DNA of 64,000 nucleotides from Isoetes taiwanensis (taxonomy: Eukaryota > Streptophyta > Lycopodiopsida > Isoetales > Isoetaceae). Positions within the stretch are counted from its first letter, which is position 1. Each line of letters starts with the position of its first letter. The position numbers were made by a program, and so were the translations under genes. The notes under the pieces are model-generated. The model ran no database searches. It was not told the DNA's origin and was given only the letters and a program-made list of their open reading frames with translations. Positions 45,811-56,923 of the stretch are shown here, one piece after another. Location: NCBI GenBank assembly GCA_021234155.1, contig JAJEKV010000031.1:12758928-12822927 (forward strand), given 5' to 3'.

Positions 45811-46468
45811 ATGGCAAAGGTATTTGGTTTCCGAGTTGTCATTGCATTCCTTTGAGTGTTCTTGGTCCTAATACTTCTGTTTCAGGATCAAACTAATTCC
45901 AAGGGTCAATTTAGAGTGCAAGTGCCAAAAGGATGCCTGCCTTACAGGAATAAGTTCACTTGGAAGCAACCAATAGATGAAGATGCATTGCGAGCTTCTA
46001 AGGCCATGAATATAGACCTCTGGGCTAAAGGCCAACTGTATCCTTGTGATCCTTTCACTCGAGCCCATCCAAACTTCCACTCTACATCCGGTCTTATTGA
46101 ATTTGCTTGTAAGGGACAGCAAGGGTTACTAGGTTACTGTAATAATTTGGTTAATGGTAATACTGATCCACATTTGCGTGCTATGTATAACCACTTGTAT
46201 GGATTCAATTGCAAAGTTTTATCAGATGTTAATCAGCTTTAACAGGCGAACTACTTGCTGTCTCAACAATGCTGCAAGCTCAATGAATTGGAGGCAGAAA
46301 ATAAAAAATTGGCGACGGATGAAATCACTGCAGCAATAAGAGGGTTGCACAAGAAAATGATTCCCTCCACAAGCGAGTCAAACGAATGAAAACAACTCCA
46401 CTGGGGTTCAGGAAAAGGGCAAGAAACTTGACGCCCATAAATGGGATATGCTTCTGATAACCCCCAAG
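45811..46468 (+). pseudogene. gene B of element 2, truncated
   Basis: ATGGCAAAG (45811-45819), a 66-bp GT...CAG intron (45820-45885), then exon 2 from DQTNSKGQFRVQV. Exon 2 matches gene B of element 1 through QPIDEDALRASKAMNIDLW and CNNLVNGNTDPHLRAMYNHL. A TAA at about 46240 replaces a probable CAA (Gln). After it the frame continues into a coiled-coil (QANYLLSQQCCKLNELEAEN). Similarity to element 1 stops at about 46468, where the minus-strand ORF begins. The C-terminal two thirds of gene B are missing, so this copy cannot be autonomous. Confidence 0.6.
45820..45885 (+). other. 66-bp intron of gene B, element 2
   Basis: GTATTTGG...CTGTTTCAG; same position and length as in element 1. Confidence 0.7.
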
Positions 46469-47000
46469 TAGACTGTTTCTTCTTAGAGACCTCCTCTTCC
46501 AATACCTCCTCATTCTCCTCGTTTTCCAGTAGGAGCTTCTTTTCTGCAGGATCTATTTGCTCCTCGGCTGGTAAGGCTAGACATTGTATCTGAGAAACCT
46601 CCACACTTGAAGAAGAACCGGCATCTTGGTTTGACTTACTGTAAATCATGTATGTACTAAGCATAATATCTATGCTGTAAAAACTTTCTTTGCCTTTTTC
46701 CCTGCACAGTTCTGCAGGTAGTCTCCTCAAAAACCTCCTAACTCGGTCTTGATCAGCCTTCAGAAATATCTTAATTAAAGCTTGCATGCTCAGTAAAGGC
46801 AAATCAATCACATAATATGGTTTCAGGTCAGGTCCAGCTCTAGCCATGAAGCTATGAAGAATGCCCCCATATGCATTGGTAGACTTGTTACACTCTGCCA
46901 TAACGTCTACTGTCAGGCAAAAATTATTGTATATAGTAGTTGCATCAACTGGCTCCTCTATCTCCTCCTCAAACTCTTCTGGATGCTTCTGACGAAAATT
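46440..47000 (-). CDS. unknown protein fragment
   Basis: Open on the minus strand from about 47000 (NFRQKHPEEFEEEIEEPVD) through the Met at 46901 (MAECNKSTNAYGGILHSFMA) to about 46440. Includes LKPYYVIDLPLLSMQALIKI and an acidic stretch (LLLENEENEEVLEEEV). Past 46468 the frame (to 46263) is only the antisense of gene B and should be ignored. No membrane segment and no family I know. It could be a captured host exon or an element gene missing from element 1. Confidence 0.4.
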
Positions 47001-47149
47001 CTATTCTTTCTCTACTATATTATCATAACATGTGCTAAACAACTCCCATGCCTTATCTGATTTACTCTTTACCATTCTTGTTGAGCAACACCTTGATTTG
47101 TGATAGTTTGAAGGTGAGTGCCTTAGTAGCAGCTTGATATGCAAGAGTG

Positions 47150-47325
47150 ACTAACACCGTATCTACGGTGCGAAAATAACGTTTCCATATTTTTATGTTA
47201 TACACAATTTCGCACCGTGGCTACGGTGCGAAAATAACACTTCCATATTTTATGTTATACACATTTTCGCACCGTGGCTACAGTGCAAAAACAACACTTC
47301 CTTATTTTATAGCTGCCATACAAGA
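47150..47325. repeat. hairpin array, element 2 end B side
   Basis: Three well-preserved hairpins (stems TTTCGCACCGT and ACGGTGCGAAA, loop GGCT) with a period of about 60 bp. Spacers read AATAACACTTCCATATTTTA and TGTTATACAC. Confidence 0.9.
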
Positions 47326-47499
47326 AGAGGTTCAATTGAAGGGAGGAAGTTGATGAGGATGCTTTCAGGATTTTAGAGCAATGAACATTGATATTTAGGC
47401 AATGACAACTCTTTTTGTTTCATTAAATTTTGAATAGTGTTTTCTGAGTTCAAAAGTAGCCTCTCGTTAGTTATTGTCAAATTGACTATGAAAGAGTGG

Positions 47500-47885
<386 letters not shown>

Positions 47886-48920
47886 AAAAAAAAAAAAAAA
47901 AAAAACTAGCAAAAGGCACACCAGAAGGCTTAGGCAAGGTCAAATTGGTTAGGTTTTTAGACTTGGTAGGTACGAAGATAAATGTCTACTTCTTGGTTGA
48001 TCGAGTCATCAATGAAGACACACACAAGACATCCTGAAACAGAGGCAGACAAGAGTGAAAATAAAGATTAACATGGCAAGATATGTTTAATATGGGAATC
48101 CTCTAGAGAAAATCAAGGATCAAAACAAACAATAGTTAAAGTATTAACCTTAATCAGGGTTCAAGTACAAATAACATGTTAAAAAAAAAAAGTTACTAAT
48201 GCTAATAGACCTCAAAATTGATAAGGTAAATGAAGCTCCATAAACACCTAAAGCAACATTAGGCTTCCCTTTATAGAGTTGAAATTAAAGAGAGTAATTA
48301 GAACAAAATTGTTAATGCGAAATGCAAACAAGGAAAGGGGGATGGGCTAAGAACTTCATTGCAACCGAAGTCTAAACCATCTCAATGCCATATGTGGTGC
48401 ATACTTTCCTTTCATATGATTACAAATTGCAAATCACTTGAGACAATATTCAAAGAAGTTTGAGTCTATCAGTACAACGGTGCTAAGTAGGCAATAGTGA
48501 GTGAGTTCCAATTCTATAGGCACAAAGATTAATGAGTTCCAATTCCATAGGCACAAAGATTAAGGTGGCATTAAGCAAGCAAGGAACATAAAAATAAAAA
48601 TAAGAGGTAAGCAAGTTTAAAAAGAAAAGCTGAATAGAAACGCTCAAAGGTTTAGGTAAAAAGATAGGGATGACATTGAGCAAGGTCAAATCCATGGGCA
48701 GGAGTGGTAAAATGACATTTGGAAGGAGAGGAGCCATCATATGGAAGGAACTAAGGTTGTGATTAGCCCGGGGGGTGCACCTCTATATATGGACAGATGG
48801 CATCTACGTTCGAGGGGTCATAGAAAAACCCCTGTATACGGCTTTTTGGAGTGAGTAAAACCCATACCATACGGTTTTTCGAACTAACATACAATATAGA
48901 CCCTATCCGTAGATTTACGA
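47886..48920. other. no gene recognised in element 2 interior
   Basis: A-rich sequence; a duplicated GAGTTCCAATTC...CACAAAGATTAA phrase at 48500-48560. Nothing else. Confidence 0.35.
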
Positions 48921-48924
48921 TTGA

Positions 48925-49075
48925 TTGTGCCAAATTATATAATCCCTTTCCGACTTTGTACCTTTTGTGAAGACCCTTTGTGCCAAATTATATAATCCCT
49001 TTCTGACTTTTGTACCTTTTGTGTACCTTTTGTGCCAAATTATATAATCCCTTTCCGACTTTGTACCTTTTTCCG
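48925..49075. repeat. tandem repeat of TGCCAAATTATATAATCCCT
   Basis: Three imperfect units, at about 48928, 48981 and 49032, each followed by TTTC and GACTTT, TGTACCTTTT. Confidence 0.85.
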
Positions 49076-49261
49076 TCAAATGGATCAGCTCCCCAAATCG
49101 ATCATCTACGGAATCTCTCCTTCCCACCCGTATGAGCTCCCGACCGTATACCTACGACCAAGGCAATAAAAAAACCCTAAAAGTTCACTCAGTTGGTACG
49201 TACGTGACCATTGAGTGAACTCCCCTTGGTGATTAGTTTAGTCTAATTAAGTGAAACTTTG

Positions 49262-49345
49262 AAATATGGATATGGTTTCGGCAGAGCAAGGAGGTGGCAG
49301 AGCAAGGATATGGCTTGGGGCAGAGCAAGGATGTGGTTTGGGGCA
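49262..49345. repeat. short tandem repeat GGCAGAGCAAGGATATGG
   Basis: Three to four units of about 26 bp (TTTCGGCAGAGCAAGG, GGGGCAGAGCAAGGATGTGG). Confidence 0.75.
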
Positions 49346-49611
49346 AAAAAAGGAAATTGTTCCATGACGGTTAGCAATAAAAATAATGCAATTCCTCTCC
49401 ATTTGCGCTGCAATGCTTGTGTTTTCCTATTCATGCATTTGCTTATAAGCAAACAAAGAAATCAACATTCATCTTCATGCAGAAGCAAGCAGTTCAAAAC
49501 TGGGAGATGCAAAATCAGATAGTATTATACAATGTGAAGTTAAAATACAAATTTCTATTGCTCATACAAAATTAAATGCATAAGTTTAAAAATAGAAAAA
49601 AAACTAACAAA

Positions 49612-49973
49612 ATAATGCCTTTGGAGGCTGAGGAACAGGAGTACTCTCCTCTTTAATCTGTTGAACAGGCACAACATTAGGTACTGCAGAAGGGCTATTG
49701 GGCAGAGAAGCAGATTCTAGCTCATTATGAAGATCAGTAATCGTTTGCAGTAGCTCCTTCAGGGAGCATCACCAAGAAAAGAAGATGCGTCCATCCGCAA
49801 AACCCCATCCCCAAATAAAAAATGCTGCCATAAGGATAGCAATGCACAATCTAAGAATAGCCATCTTTGAAAATAAGCTTTTAAAACATGTAAGAGGCAT
49901 CTGCAAAACCATTTTACCATTTTAGCACTTCCTTGAATCTCCAACCGGTTGCTATCTGGACTTTCACACTGCA
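49612..49973 (-). pseudogene. two exon-like fragments of an unknown gene
   Basis: Minus strand. After a CAG at about 49974 an exon-like piece reads CESPDSNRLEIQGSAKM and ends ATG before GTAAAA. A possible intron ends in CCTGAAG. The second piece reads ELLQTITDLHNELESASLPN and continues to VQQIKEESTPVPQPPKALF and a stop at about 49612. Splice signals and reading fit a real 3' gene end. I do not know the gene. It may be captured cargo with introns kept. Confidence 0.4.
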
Positions 49974-49979
49974 AGGACG

Positions 49980-51150
49980 AAATAACTTAGGAGCATGCTT
50001 CAAATGCTAAAAGCTAGCAGTTCTTAGAATAGATTAGCAGCAATATATGTAGTCTATGATTTATAAGATGCTTTCGTAATCATCAAGAGCATTTGAAAGA
50101 GACAAATTGTTGAGGCAATATTTTAAGCGTTGTCTTTTTGGTTGTTCTCCTTTGCAAGAACATGAGATTATATTGAACATAGACAAGGCATTGTAAGGAA
50201 AAAATAAGATAAAGGATCAGCTTATGCTTCAAGTACAAAGAAGAAGGCAGAAGAAAACACAAGTGCATGTGATCAATCAGGTTCCAATCAACATAAAAGG
50301 AACACTTTGATGGGCTTATCATTCTAGAAGAAAAGACAAGCATTTTCATGTTTATATTGCTGTAAATCTCGACTCTAGTGCAAGAAACATGAGGATACAT
50401 TAAAGTCTATCCTTTGTACAAGATCCTATGAAAATTCCAATGCAAGAACACTTGTTTGAGCAGTGGTTTTAAATAGATCCATTGTTTCAATGCTTAAAAG
50501 CAGAAATCTGATTAGGCTCAGCGTGATGTATATTCAGGTTTTTGATAATTAATCTGAGCAAGGAAATGAAAAAAGCAACATGCTTAGATCCAGAATTATG
50601 CTAACATAGTTGCTCAGCTTTGAGTTATAAGTGAAACAAGATCAATGGACTCTTTTGTAAAGCAATGAAAACTAGTGCAAGACAAATTGTTGGTGCAACA
50701 AATTGTTGGTGCAGTAGACTTTTTGTTCAGATATGCTTATGACAAATACCTGTTCTATAGCTATTCAAATTAATATCTATAGCTATTCGGGTTTTTCTTA
50801 TGGTTATTAATCTGAACAAGGACCTGGAAAACGGATTGGTTCTGAATCCTTAACTAAGAGACAAAGTGCTCAGGTCCAGAGTTACTTATATATTCAGGTT
50901 GTGATTACCAACTGAACCAGAAAGCAAGACATGTTTTTACATGATACCAAAACACAAGAACATGTTTAAACAACACAAGAAAAGACAAATTGAAGAAAGT
51001 GTTACAGAAGAAAAAATCTTATATCAGAACAAGAAATCCTCTCTTAGCTACACTGTGCTGCCGGTTTAGGTATAGTAGCATGATTTATATAATGAATTTA
51101 CACCCTAAATGTCTACTCTTTCAAACAGCATAGACAAACTGAACAAGATC
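49980..51150. other. no gene recognised
   Basis: A-rich with scattered small repeats (AAATTGTTGGTGCA twice near 50690-50710; TATAGCTATTC twice near 50760-50790). This could be 3' flank of the EXORDIUM-like gene. Confidence 0.35.
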
Positions 51151-51159
51151 AGAATGAGA

Positions 51160-52163
51160 TCAAGCAAGAGCATTAGGACCTGAACATGCATTCGAAAATG
51201 GGTTCCAAATCCACTGAACAAGATATTTCCAGCCTTTGATACCATGCAGGTTGAAGCTAGCTTCATTTTGGTCAGTAAGGACATCACCCGGGTAGCCACC
51301 ACCTCCACCACTGCCATAGATTCCTTCACAAAGATCTGCTATTTCTGTAGGAGCAGTAGCATCCTGGCCAGCATATCAGACATTGATCAAAGGGTTGGAA
51401 GAAATTCCTGCAAGTTCATGGCCAAGCACACTGATCATCCCATCCACATCAATATTCTTATTGGGTGATTTCATAGGTTTGGTATTCATCACATAAAAAG
51501 AACTGAAAAAGGGTATGCACAGACTTCTGGGCATTGCTTTCCTGAATGACCTATCCAAGCATACGGCAAAGTGTATCTAACTATTAAAGGAAATGTATGA
51601 AATCCACACACTGCCTTGCAAAATTCTTGCATTTCTACATCCTCAAAAGTAAGTACTAGATACAAGCCTCCATGTGATTTTACTGGCACAGTATCACCGT
51701 TTTCTTTTAGTGCAGATGTTATCACTTCTTGAATACTTAACCTTGTCAGACTATGGCCATGTGAGTAGTAGGCTTCGTGCTCCTTGGCCATGATCACACA
51801 TTCTGTGATGTTCTGGCATGTTTGATTTGTGTATAGGCTTAGAGTCTGCCACCATTTTGCCAAAGGTGGTTCTTCCTCTGTTTTTGCAGATATAAAGTGC
51901 AGAAAATCCTTGACAATCTGCTTGTCAGAGGCCTTCCAGTTTCCATACCAGATTATATAGACGTACATTCTCGGCGTCAAAACAGGACCCATGTGGTATT
52001 TTAGATGCACAAACTCAGACGATCCTTCAAAGGCCTTTGATACACCAAACTGATGCTGGGGATCCTTATTCCCTTGGCCATGGCTGGAAAGCAATTCGCT
52101 TCTTGCACCATGGAGTCCGGAAGCAAAATAAATAAAAAATACATTCGAGACAAACAAGTGCAA
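51160..52163 (-). pseudogene. EXORDIUM / PHI-1-like protein copy
   Basis: About 334 codons on the minus strand, near the usual 300-340 length, and intronless like the family. The N-terminus (MHLFVSNVFFIYFASG) fits a signal peptide. It is followed by YHMGPVLT, YIIWYGNW, SHGHSLTRLSIQEVITSA, CKAVCGFHTF, YTLPYAWIGHSGKQCPEVC, and DVDGMISVLGHELAGISSNP. The last blocks are [15 protein letters not shown] and [17 protein letters not shown]. Family members are secreted cell-wall or apoplastic proteins linked to brassinosteroid-controlled growth. Breaks: a frameshift after CAYPFSVLF near 51510, and a TGA where the family has Trp (NAWYAG) near 51390. It therefore appears to be a recently dead or mis-assembled copy. 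It lies in the middle of element 2 and is best read as captured host cargo. Confidence 0.85.
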
Positions 52164-52169
52164 ATCACA

Positions 52170-52970
52170 GTTAACAAAAAAGGATTGCCGGACAGGCAGA
52201 GGTGCTAAAATACAGAGTCTTCAGGTTAGTTTGATGGCCATTCCAACGAAGGAAATCTCCCAAACCTATTTTCCTAGTGTTTTCTAATTTAAGGTTCAGC
52301 ATGTAGCTTCTCGCTACGAGAGAGCAGGGGACCGATGACGAGCTATGACAGAGCAGGGGATCGATGTCCTTTGCTATCCCCGTTCTCCAATTTTTAAGGA
52401 TTTTCAATAGCATGTTTGGATCAGAGCAAAGCGCAAAACTGACAAAGTTTGTCAATGTGGCTTGGCTTAACCTGTAAGCTGCTGAGCATTTTTTGGGGAT
52501 TTTCTGAAAGCTAAAGGCACAAAGAAGCGTCTGTTCAAAAACTACATCCTTTCAGATAAGCCCAATCCTTGCCATGCCCAATGAATCTGTCTAGGTTCGG
52601 TTCCTAGAGCACCATTACATATAATTTGCACTGGCCATAAGAAATAGGGCTACGACGAGATTAGCCGTAGCACGGCGGGAGAAAAAAAAGCAACAAAACT
52701 TAAACACAGCTTGAACAAGGGAGGAAGAACGCAACCACGACAGCAAAACTACAACAATGGAAACGATGTTCTACGACAATGGAAGCGCCTCCTCCCATCT
52801 CCGTTGCTATTTTCTGGGTCTTTTCTAATTTCCCTGGCCTTAGATTTGTGAAAGTAAAGATCTGATGGTCCAAGATAAGGCACATCAGATTTTGATGACA
52901 TGGAAATTGCACGTGGATAGGCTAGAATTTGAGGAAAGGCTGTAGGCCCGGTAGGGCTGGTGTGCTAAAA
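52170..52970. other. upstream flank of the EXORDIUM-like copy
   Basis: No frame of note. 52300-52380 has a short duplication (AGAGCAGGGGACCGATG against AGAGCAGGGGATCGATG). May contain the copied promoter. Confidence 0.35.
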
Positions 52971-52972
52971 AA

Positions 52973-53255
52973 AACCACAGTAGTTACAGTGCAAAATGCA
53001 TGTATCCGTTGGGCTGTGGACATGGCAAATTCGCACTGTAGCTACATCCTAAAAAAAAAAGTACGAAAAAAAGGGGCACAGTGGTTACAATGTGAAATGC
53101 ATGTATTCATTGGGCTGCGGACATGGCAAATTCGCACCGTAGCCACGCCCTAAGAAGAAAGAAATAAAATGTTGCATAATAGCCACAGTACGAAATGCAT
53201 GTAACCATTGATTATGGATATGGCAAATGCGCACTGTAACCACGCTCTTGAGGTT
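52973..53255. repeat. three ~70-bp inverted-repeat units
   Basis: Same unit as at 47500-47885 (AGTTACAGTGCAAAATGCAT ... TTCGCACTGTAGCTAC), near 52978, 53083 and 53170, separated by A-rich tracts. These bracket the EXORDIUM-like cargo with the 47.5-kb group. Confidence 0.85.
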
Positions 53256-53389
53256 GTTATTAAAATACAGATTTGAATCTACAACCTGTTCATTAGAAAC
53301 CTAGAGTCTCAGGCCTCAACCCTAGTGGGTTTTCCATGCTGGCATCGGGGTTGGGCCCTTAAGTGATCCCATCAAACCTCTAATGAATT

Positions 53390-53500
53390 TCGCACCGTAG
53401 CTACCATATTTTATGTTATACATAATTTCGCACCGTGCCTACGGTGAGAAAACAATACTTTCTTATTTTATGATAATCATATTTTCGCATCATAGTTACT
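53390..53500. repeat. hairpin array, element 2 end A side
   Basis: One good hairpin (TTTCGCACCGTGCCTACGGT) and two degraded ones with TTTTATGTTATACA spacers. Counterpart of 24230-24600 in element 1. Confidence 0.8.
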
Positions 53501-53639
53501 TTAAGTTTTTATGTTACACTGAAAGCAAACCTTTCCAATCAATATACAATAGACCTCCAATTAATCGTCACTTATATTTATATTACATAGATTCATATAT
53601 AGATGCAATATCTGAACCGAACCATGTCTTGACTTATCC

Positions 53640-54450
53640 TGCATTCAGTAGATTCAGCTCCATCATGAAGTCGAGCACTCCAACCTTCAAGAAATAGACT
53701 ATCTAAAAAACTATCCACCCGACCGGCCGGACTGTAAACATCTTGAATAAGGCAATGAGCGGATCAATTCCTAAATTTGTCTTCACATGCCCGCGAGAAA
53801 CCTCCCTTCTCCTTCAATGCAGTAAACATTTCCGTGACAACTTACTCCATGCTAGTAAGGCCAGTGGCATCCAGAGGCTGCGCATATAGCTTTCGGACAG
53901 AATTTGGGCAATGGAAGCTCAATAAGCTTGGATCTTTGTGGAGAGTATTCATACCTCGAGAACCATATACCCTTTTTTCGTGAGCTGCCTTTGGTATGCT
54001 ACCTTCGAACAACAAGGAGCCCATATCTTGGTGAAAGCAATGGAATACACTACTTATCGAGTGTGAAGAGCGTGTTCTCCACATCGGATATACACAAACT
54101 GAGAGAATAGGAATGAACTGGATAAATGGCTGAACTAATTTAGATATGGATTGCATAGAAGTACATACTTACAATTAAGCTTCTAACCATGGGAAAGTTC
54201 TTCGCTTGCTTATTTTTTTTTTGCCATATCATTTGGGCGTATACATGACTCATTTGTACAAATATCTCTTTGCCTGGCCGAAACCCGACTACCAAAGCCT
54301 TCAAGTAATGCGAAACATCACTTCTCTGCATCTTTTGATTCGCTATTCACCTCGCATTTCAGGTTGGAGTGTAACAAAGCTCCCGGTCGACACCACAAAG
54401 CTTTCAAAGTCGTTTTAATTTGTGATAGAGCTTATAGCCATCTAAAGTCC
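53640..54450 (-). pseudogene. gene A of element 2, degraded
   Basis: Minus strand. KALVVGFRPGKEIFVQMSHV near 54270 matches HWKALVVGFRSGKEIFVQ in element 1. Pieces corresponding to PRYGLLVV and the GIDPxIAxFK region follow in other frames, with stops. Relative to element 1 a stretch of about 310 bp (23775-24085) is absent. Unknown family. Confidence 0.45.
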
Positions 54451-54820
54451 ACGGAATTCAAATCGAATGTGGAAGGAATCAAAATACTAGGAAAGGCTCG
54501 GTGATTTTACCTTGATCGAAGCTTTTTTACGTGGTGAAACTCAATTTGGCCAGGTCGAAGCTATTCGAGCAAATCGAAGTTCCCTTAGGCGGGCAATCGA
54601 TCTTGGCGCAAACTTTGTTGAAGAAAACTTTGGCGGGAATTGAGGGGCAGGAACTAACGGTCATAATTGCTACGTGTGTAATCTGATACCCGAAGCTAGA
54701 GGCACGGATATTACCAAAGCTACGTGCATTGACATCTGAAATGGCGAAACCAAAGGCTCGGTAAAAAAACTCTGTACAAGCTCGGCTCCCCATTGGCCGC
54801 GAGCTTTTTGACGTGGCAAG

Positions 54821-54852
54821 GGCCCTTAATTGACCTCAAAAAAACTCTAATG
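54821..54852 (-). repeat. terminal inverted repeat, element 2 end A
   Basis: Reverse complement reads CATTAGAG, seven T, GAGGTCAATTAAGGGCC, followed inward by ACGTCAAAAAGCTCGCGGCC as in element 1. Confidence 0.85.
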
Positions 54853-54990
54853 CCAACCCATCTCCCCGACTCAATCCGGAAATAGCACAATGATTCTGCC
54901 AGCTTTGAAAAGAGATTTGTTAATGCCACTTACTTCTTTTTTCTTTTAATTCTATTGACGATAGGATCCTTTAACAGTGTTATTAGTAGT
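54853..54990 (-). pseudogene. LINE-b, upstream part of split ORF2
   Basis: Minus frame VALTNLFSKLAESLCYF followed by RIESGRWVG, the RIExGRW block that precedes the C-terminal zinc motif in plant LINEs. It ends exactly at the element 2 border and continues at 45370. The 5' truncation point abuts the tail of LINE-a. Confidence 0.75.
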
Positions 54991-54999
54991 AATAGGCAG

Positions 55000-56650
55000 A
55001 CTTAGAATAGAATAGAATAGAATAGTTTTTTTAACGTCCACGAAGACCAATAGGTCATGGGACCCATACAATGGGCTAGTACAATCATTACTAGAAGAGT
55101 AATGCTTTCAATTGAAGCTACAATATTGATGCCTCTGATATTTAAAGATAAATCGGGCTTGTCGAGGAGGATACACCACTTTTCAATATTAAGATAGATG
55201 CGGATGCTATCCAGAACAAATTGATGCAATAAAAACTATCTATGACATCATTACAAGCTTTAAGCATGATAAAGGTATCTTTAGCATATTGAAGCCTGAT
55301 AAAGGTGCTTATGAGAATTAGGCATATTTGAAGTCCAATAATTTCTTTGGAGCTTTGCGAGGCAAAAAATAAGCCTAGCAAGAATTTCTGCAATTGTTAA
55401 GAAGATGTAAGGACCCAAGGAGAAACCTTGCCTTACTCCTCTTTTAATAGAAAAGAAATCAGTAGGAGTACTATTGATTGTCAAGGCGGAATAGATACTA
55501 ACACAATCCATAGCATATTCGGGAAGTTCGGTTAATTCACTCATATGCTCTTTTAAAATCCGGTTTAAGAAGAGACAATTCTGGTTAGATATTCTATTCC
55601 AATGAAGAGCCTCATGGAATGTTATATAATTATCGAGAATGAACCTTTTAGGTAAAAAGCGATTAGCGACTTGAAATAGTCTTCGCAGGTGGGTCTTAAT
55701 CCTGTTAGCTTTGATCTTTGCGGGATTTTCTAAGTAGTATCAGGGAGATAGTCCTCCACTCATTTATAGCCATAGGACTACTTTTCTTGGAAATCATGCT
55801 AGAGGTGTATGTTAGTTGCAACTCCATAGAATACTAGTATCTCCTGATAAAAATGATGAGATCCTGTTTTAAGATATCCCAGAATTCAATGTAGAATTCT
55901 GGAGGAAATTCATCAGGCCCAAGAGTTTTTCCATGCTTCATGCTAGCAATAGACCTGAAAATCTCGTTCTCATGAGGACAATTAAGCACCTCATTAGACA
56001 TAGTTTGAGAATGTTGAACAAACCTAAAGAGGAACTGTGCATCTATCATTTGATCATCTTCTAACTCCTCTTTGAAAATATTCTTGTACTTAGAAAAGCT
56101 CTCTAACAAACTGATCATCTGTGATATTAATATTGTCGTTATCATTCATTGCTTGAGTAATTGCGTTGTTTATCACTCTTTGCTTTGCTTTCTTGTAGAA
56201 GAAGGCAGAAGAGGAATTATCTAAATCTTCGTATATGTGATCTTGGCCTTGAGGACAAGGCCTCTAACAGTACTCTTCAACACACTTGATCTCTAATTTT
56301 AAATTGTTTTCCTCCTCTTGCAGATTGGTATTGTTGACGAGAAAGTTTTTATTCATGATTTAGCTTTTTTCAATTTGGCATAAAAGCGGGGCCATAAACG
56401 ATGGGTTGAAATCATGGGAGACTTGAATAGTAGTCTGTATTCTTCTGAGAATTTGGTATTGGATAGAAGAGAAGCTAGACAACTTGAATGAAGTTTTGGC
56501 CTGATGTTTATGCATATAGATCCTTGAGATCAATAATAAGAGGCTGATGGTTAGATAGAGCGGCTCCCTCATCCCCAGTCTCTAAACAATTATCAAAGGT
56601 ATTAGGATATATAGACTGTCCAAATTACAATAAGTTCTATCCTCGCCTTT
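55000..56650 (-). pseudogene. LINE-a: endonuclease end and reverse transcriptase, decayed
   Basis: Minus strand, several frames. Near 56540 LSNHQPLIIDLKDLY is the C-terminal endonuclease block (S-D/N-H-x-P). Near 56200 EDLDNSSSAFFYKKAKQR precedes the RT. Near 55900 comes SMKHGKTLGPDEFPPEFY (RT motif GPDGFP), near 55450 IKRGVRQGFSLGPYIFLTIA (RT motif RQG-P-LSP), and near 55280 LQYAKDTFIML, where the catalytic YADD is changed to YAKD. An internal deletion then joins directly to the 3' segment (55090-55030) and a TTCTA-type tail at 55004-55025. Stops, frameshifts and the catalytic change make it dead. Confidence 0.85.
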
Positions 56651-56923
56651 TCTTTTATTTGCAGCTAAATTTAACACTAGAGCAAAGAACATAAAAGAAG
56701 AGATTCGGGGCTAACAGATTGTTCCAACTATTCCTCTCTATGTTGATCATATTGATTTTGTTACCAAACTTCGTGTTCCACTAAGGAGTGGTGTTGAAGT
56801 CACCATGGTCAATCATGATATACTGCCATCTAGAGGTAGGGCTATTATAAGATGCAAGAACCTTGATGTTGAACCAAATCATGGCAAGACCAACTTTAGT
56901 GCCATTAGCAGGAATGATGGTCG
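56651..56923. other. junction between opposed LINE relics
   Basis: No clear frame; may include the 5' edges of LINE-a and LINE-c. Confidence 0.3.

Noticed and set aside
46263-46440. C-terminal 60 residues of the minus-strand frame at 46263-46901
   Set aside because: This part is the antisense of gene B, which is supported by the element 1 copy.
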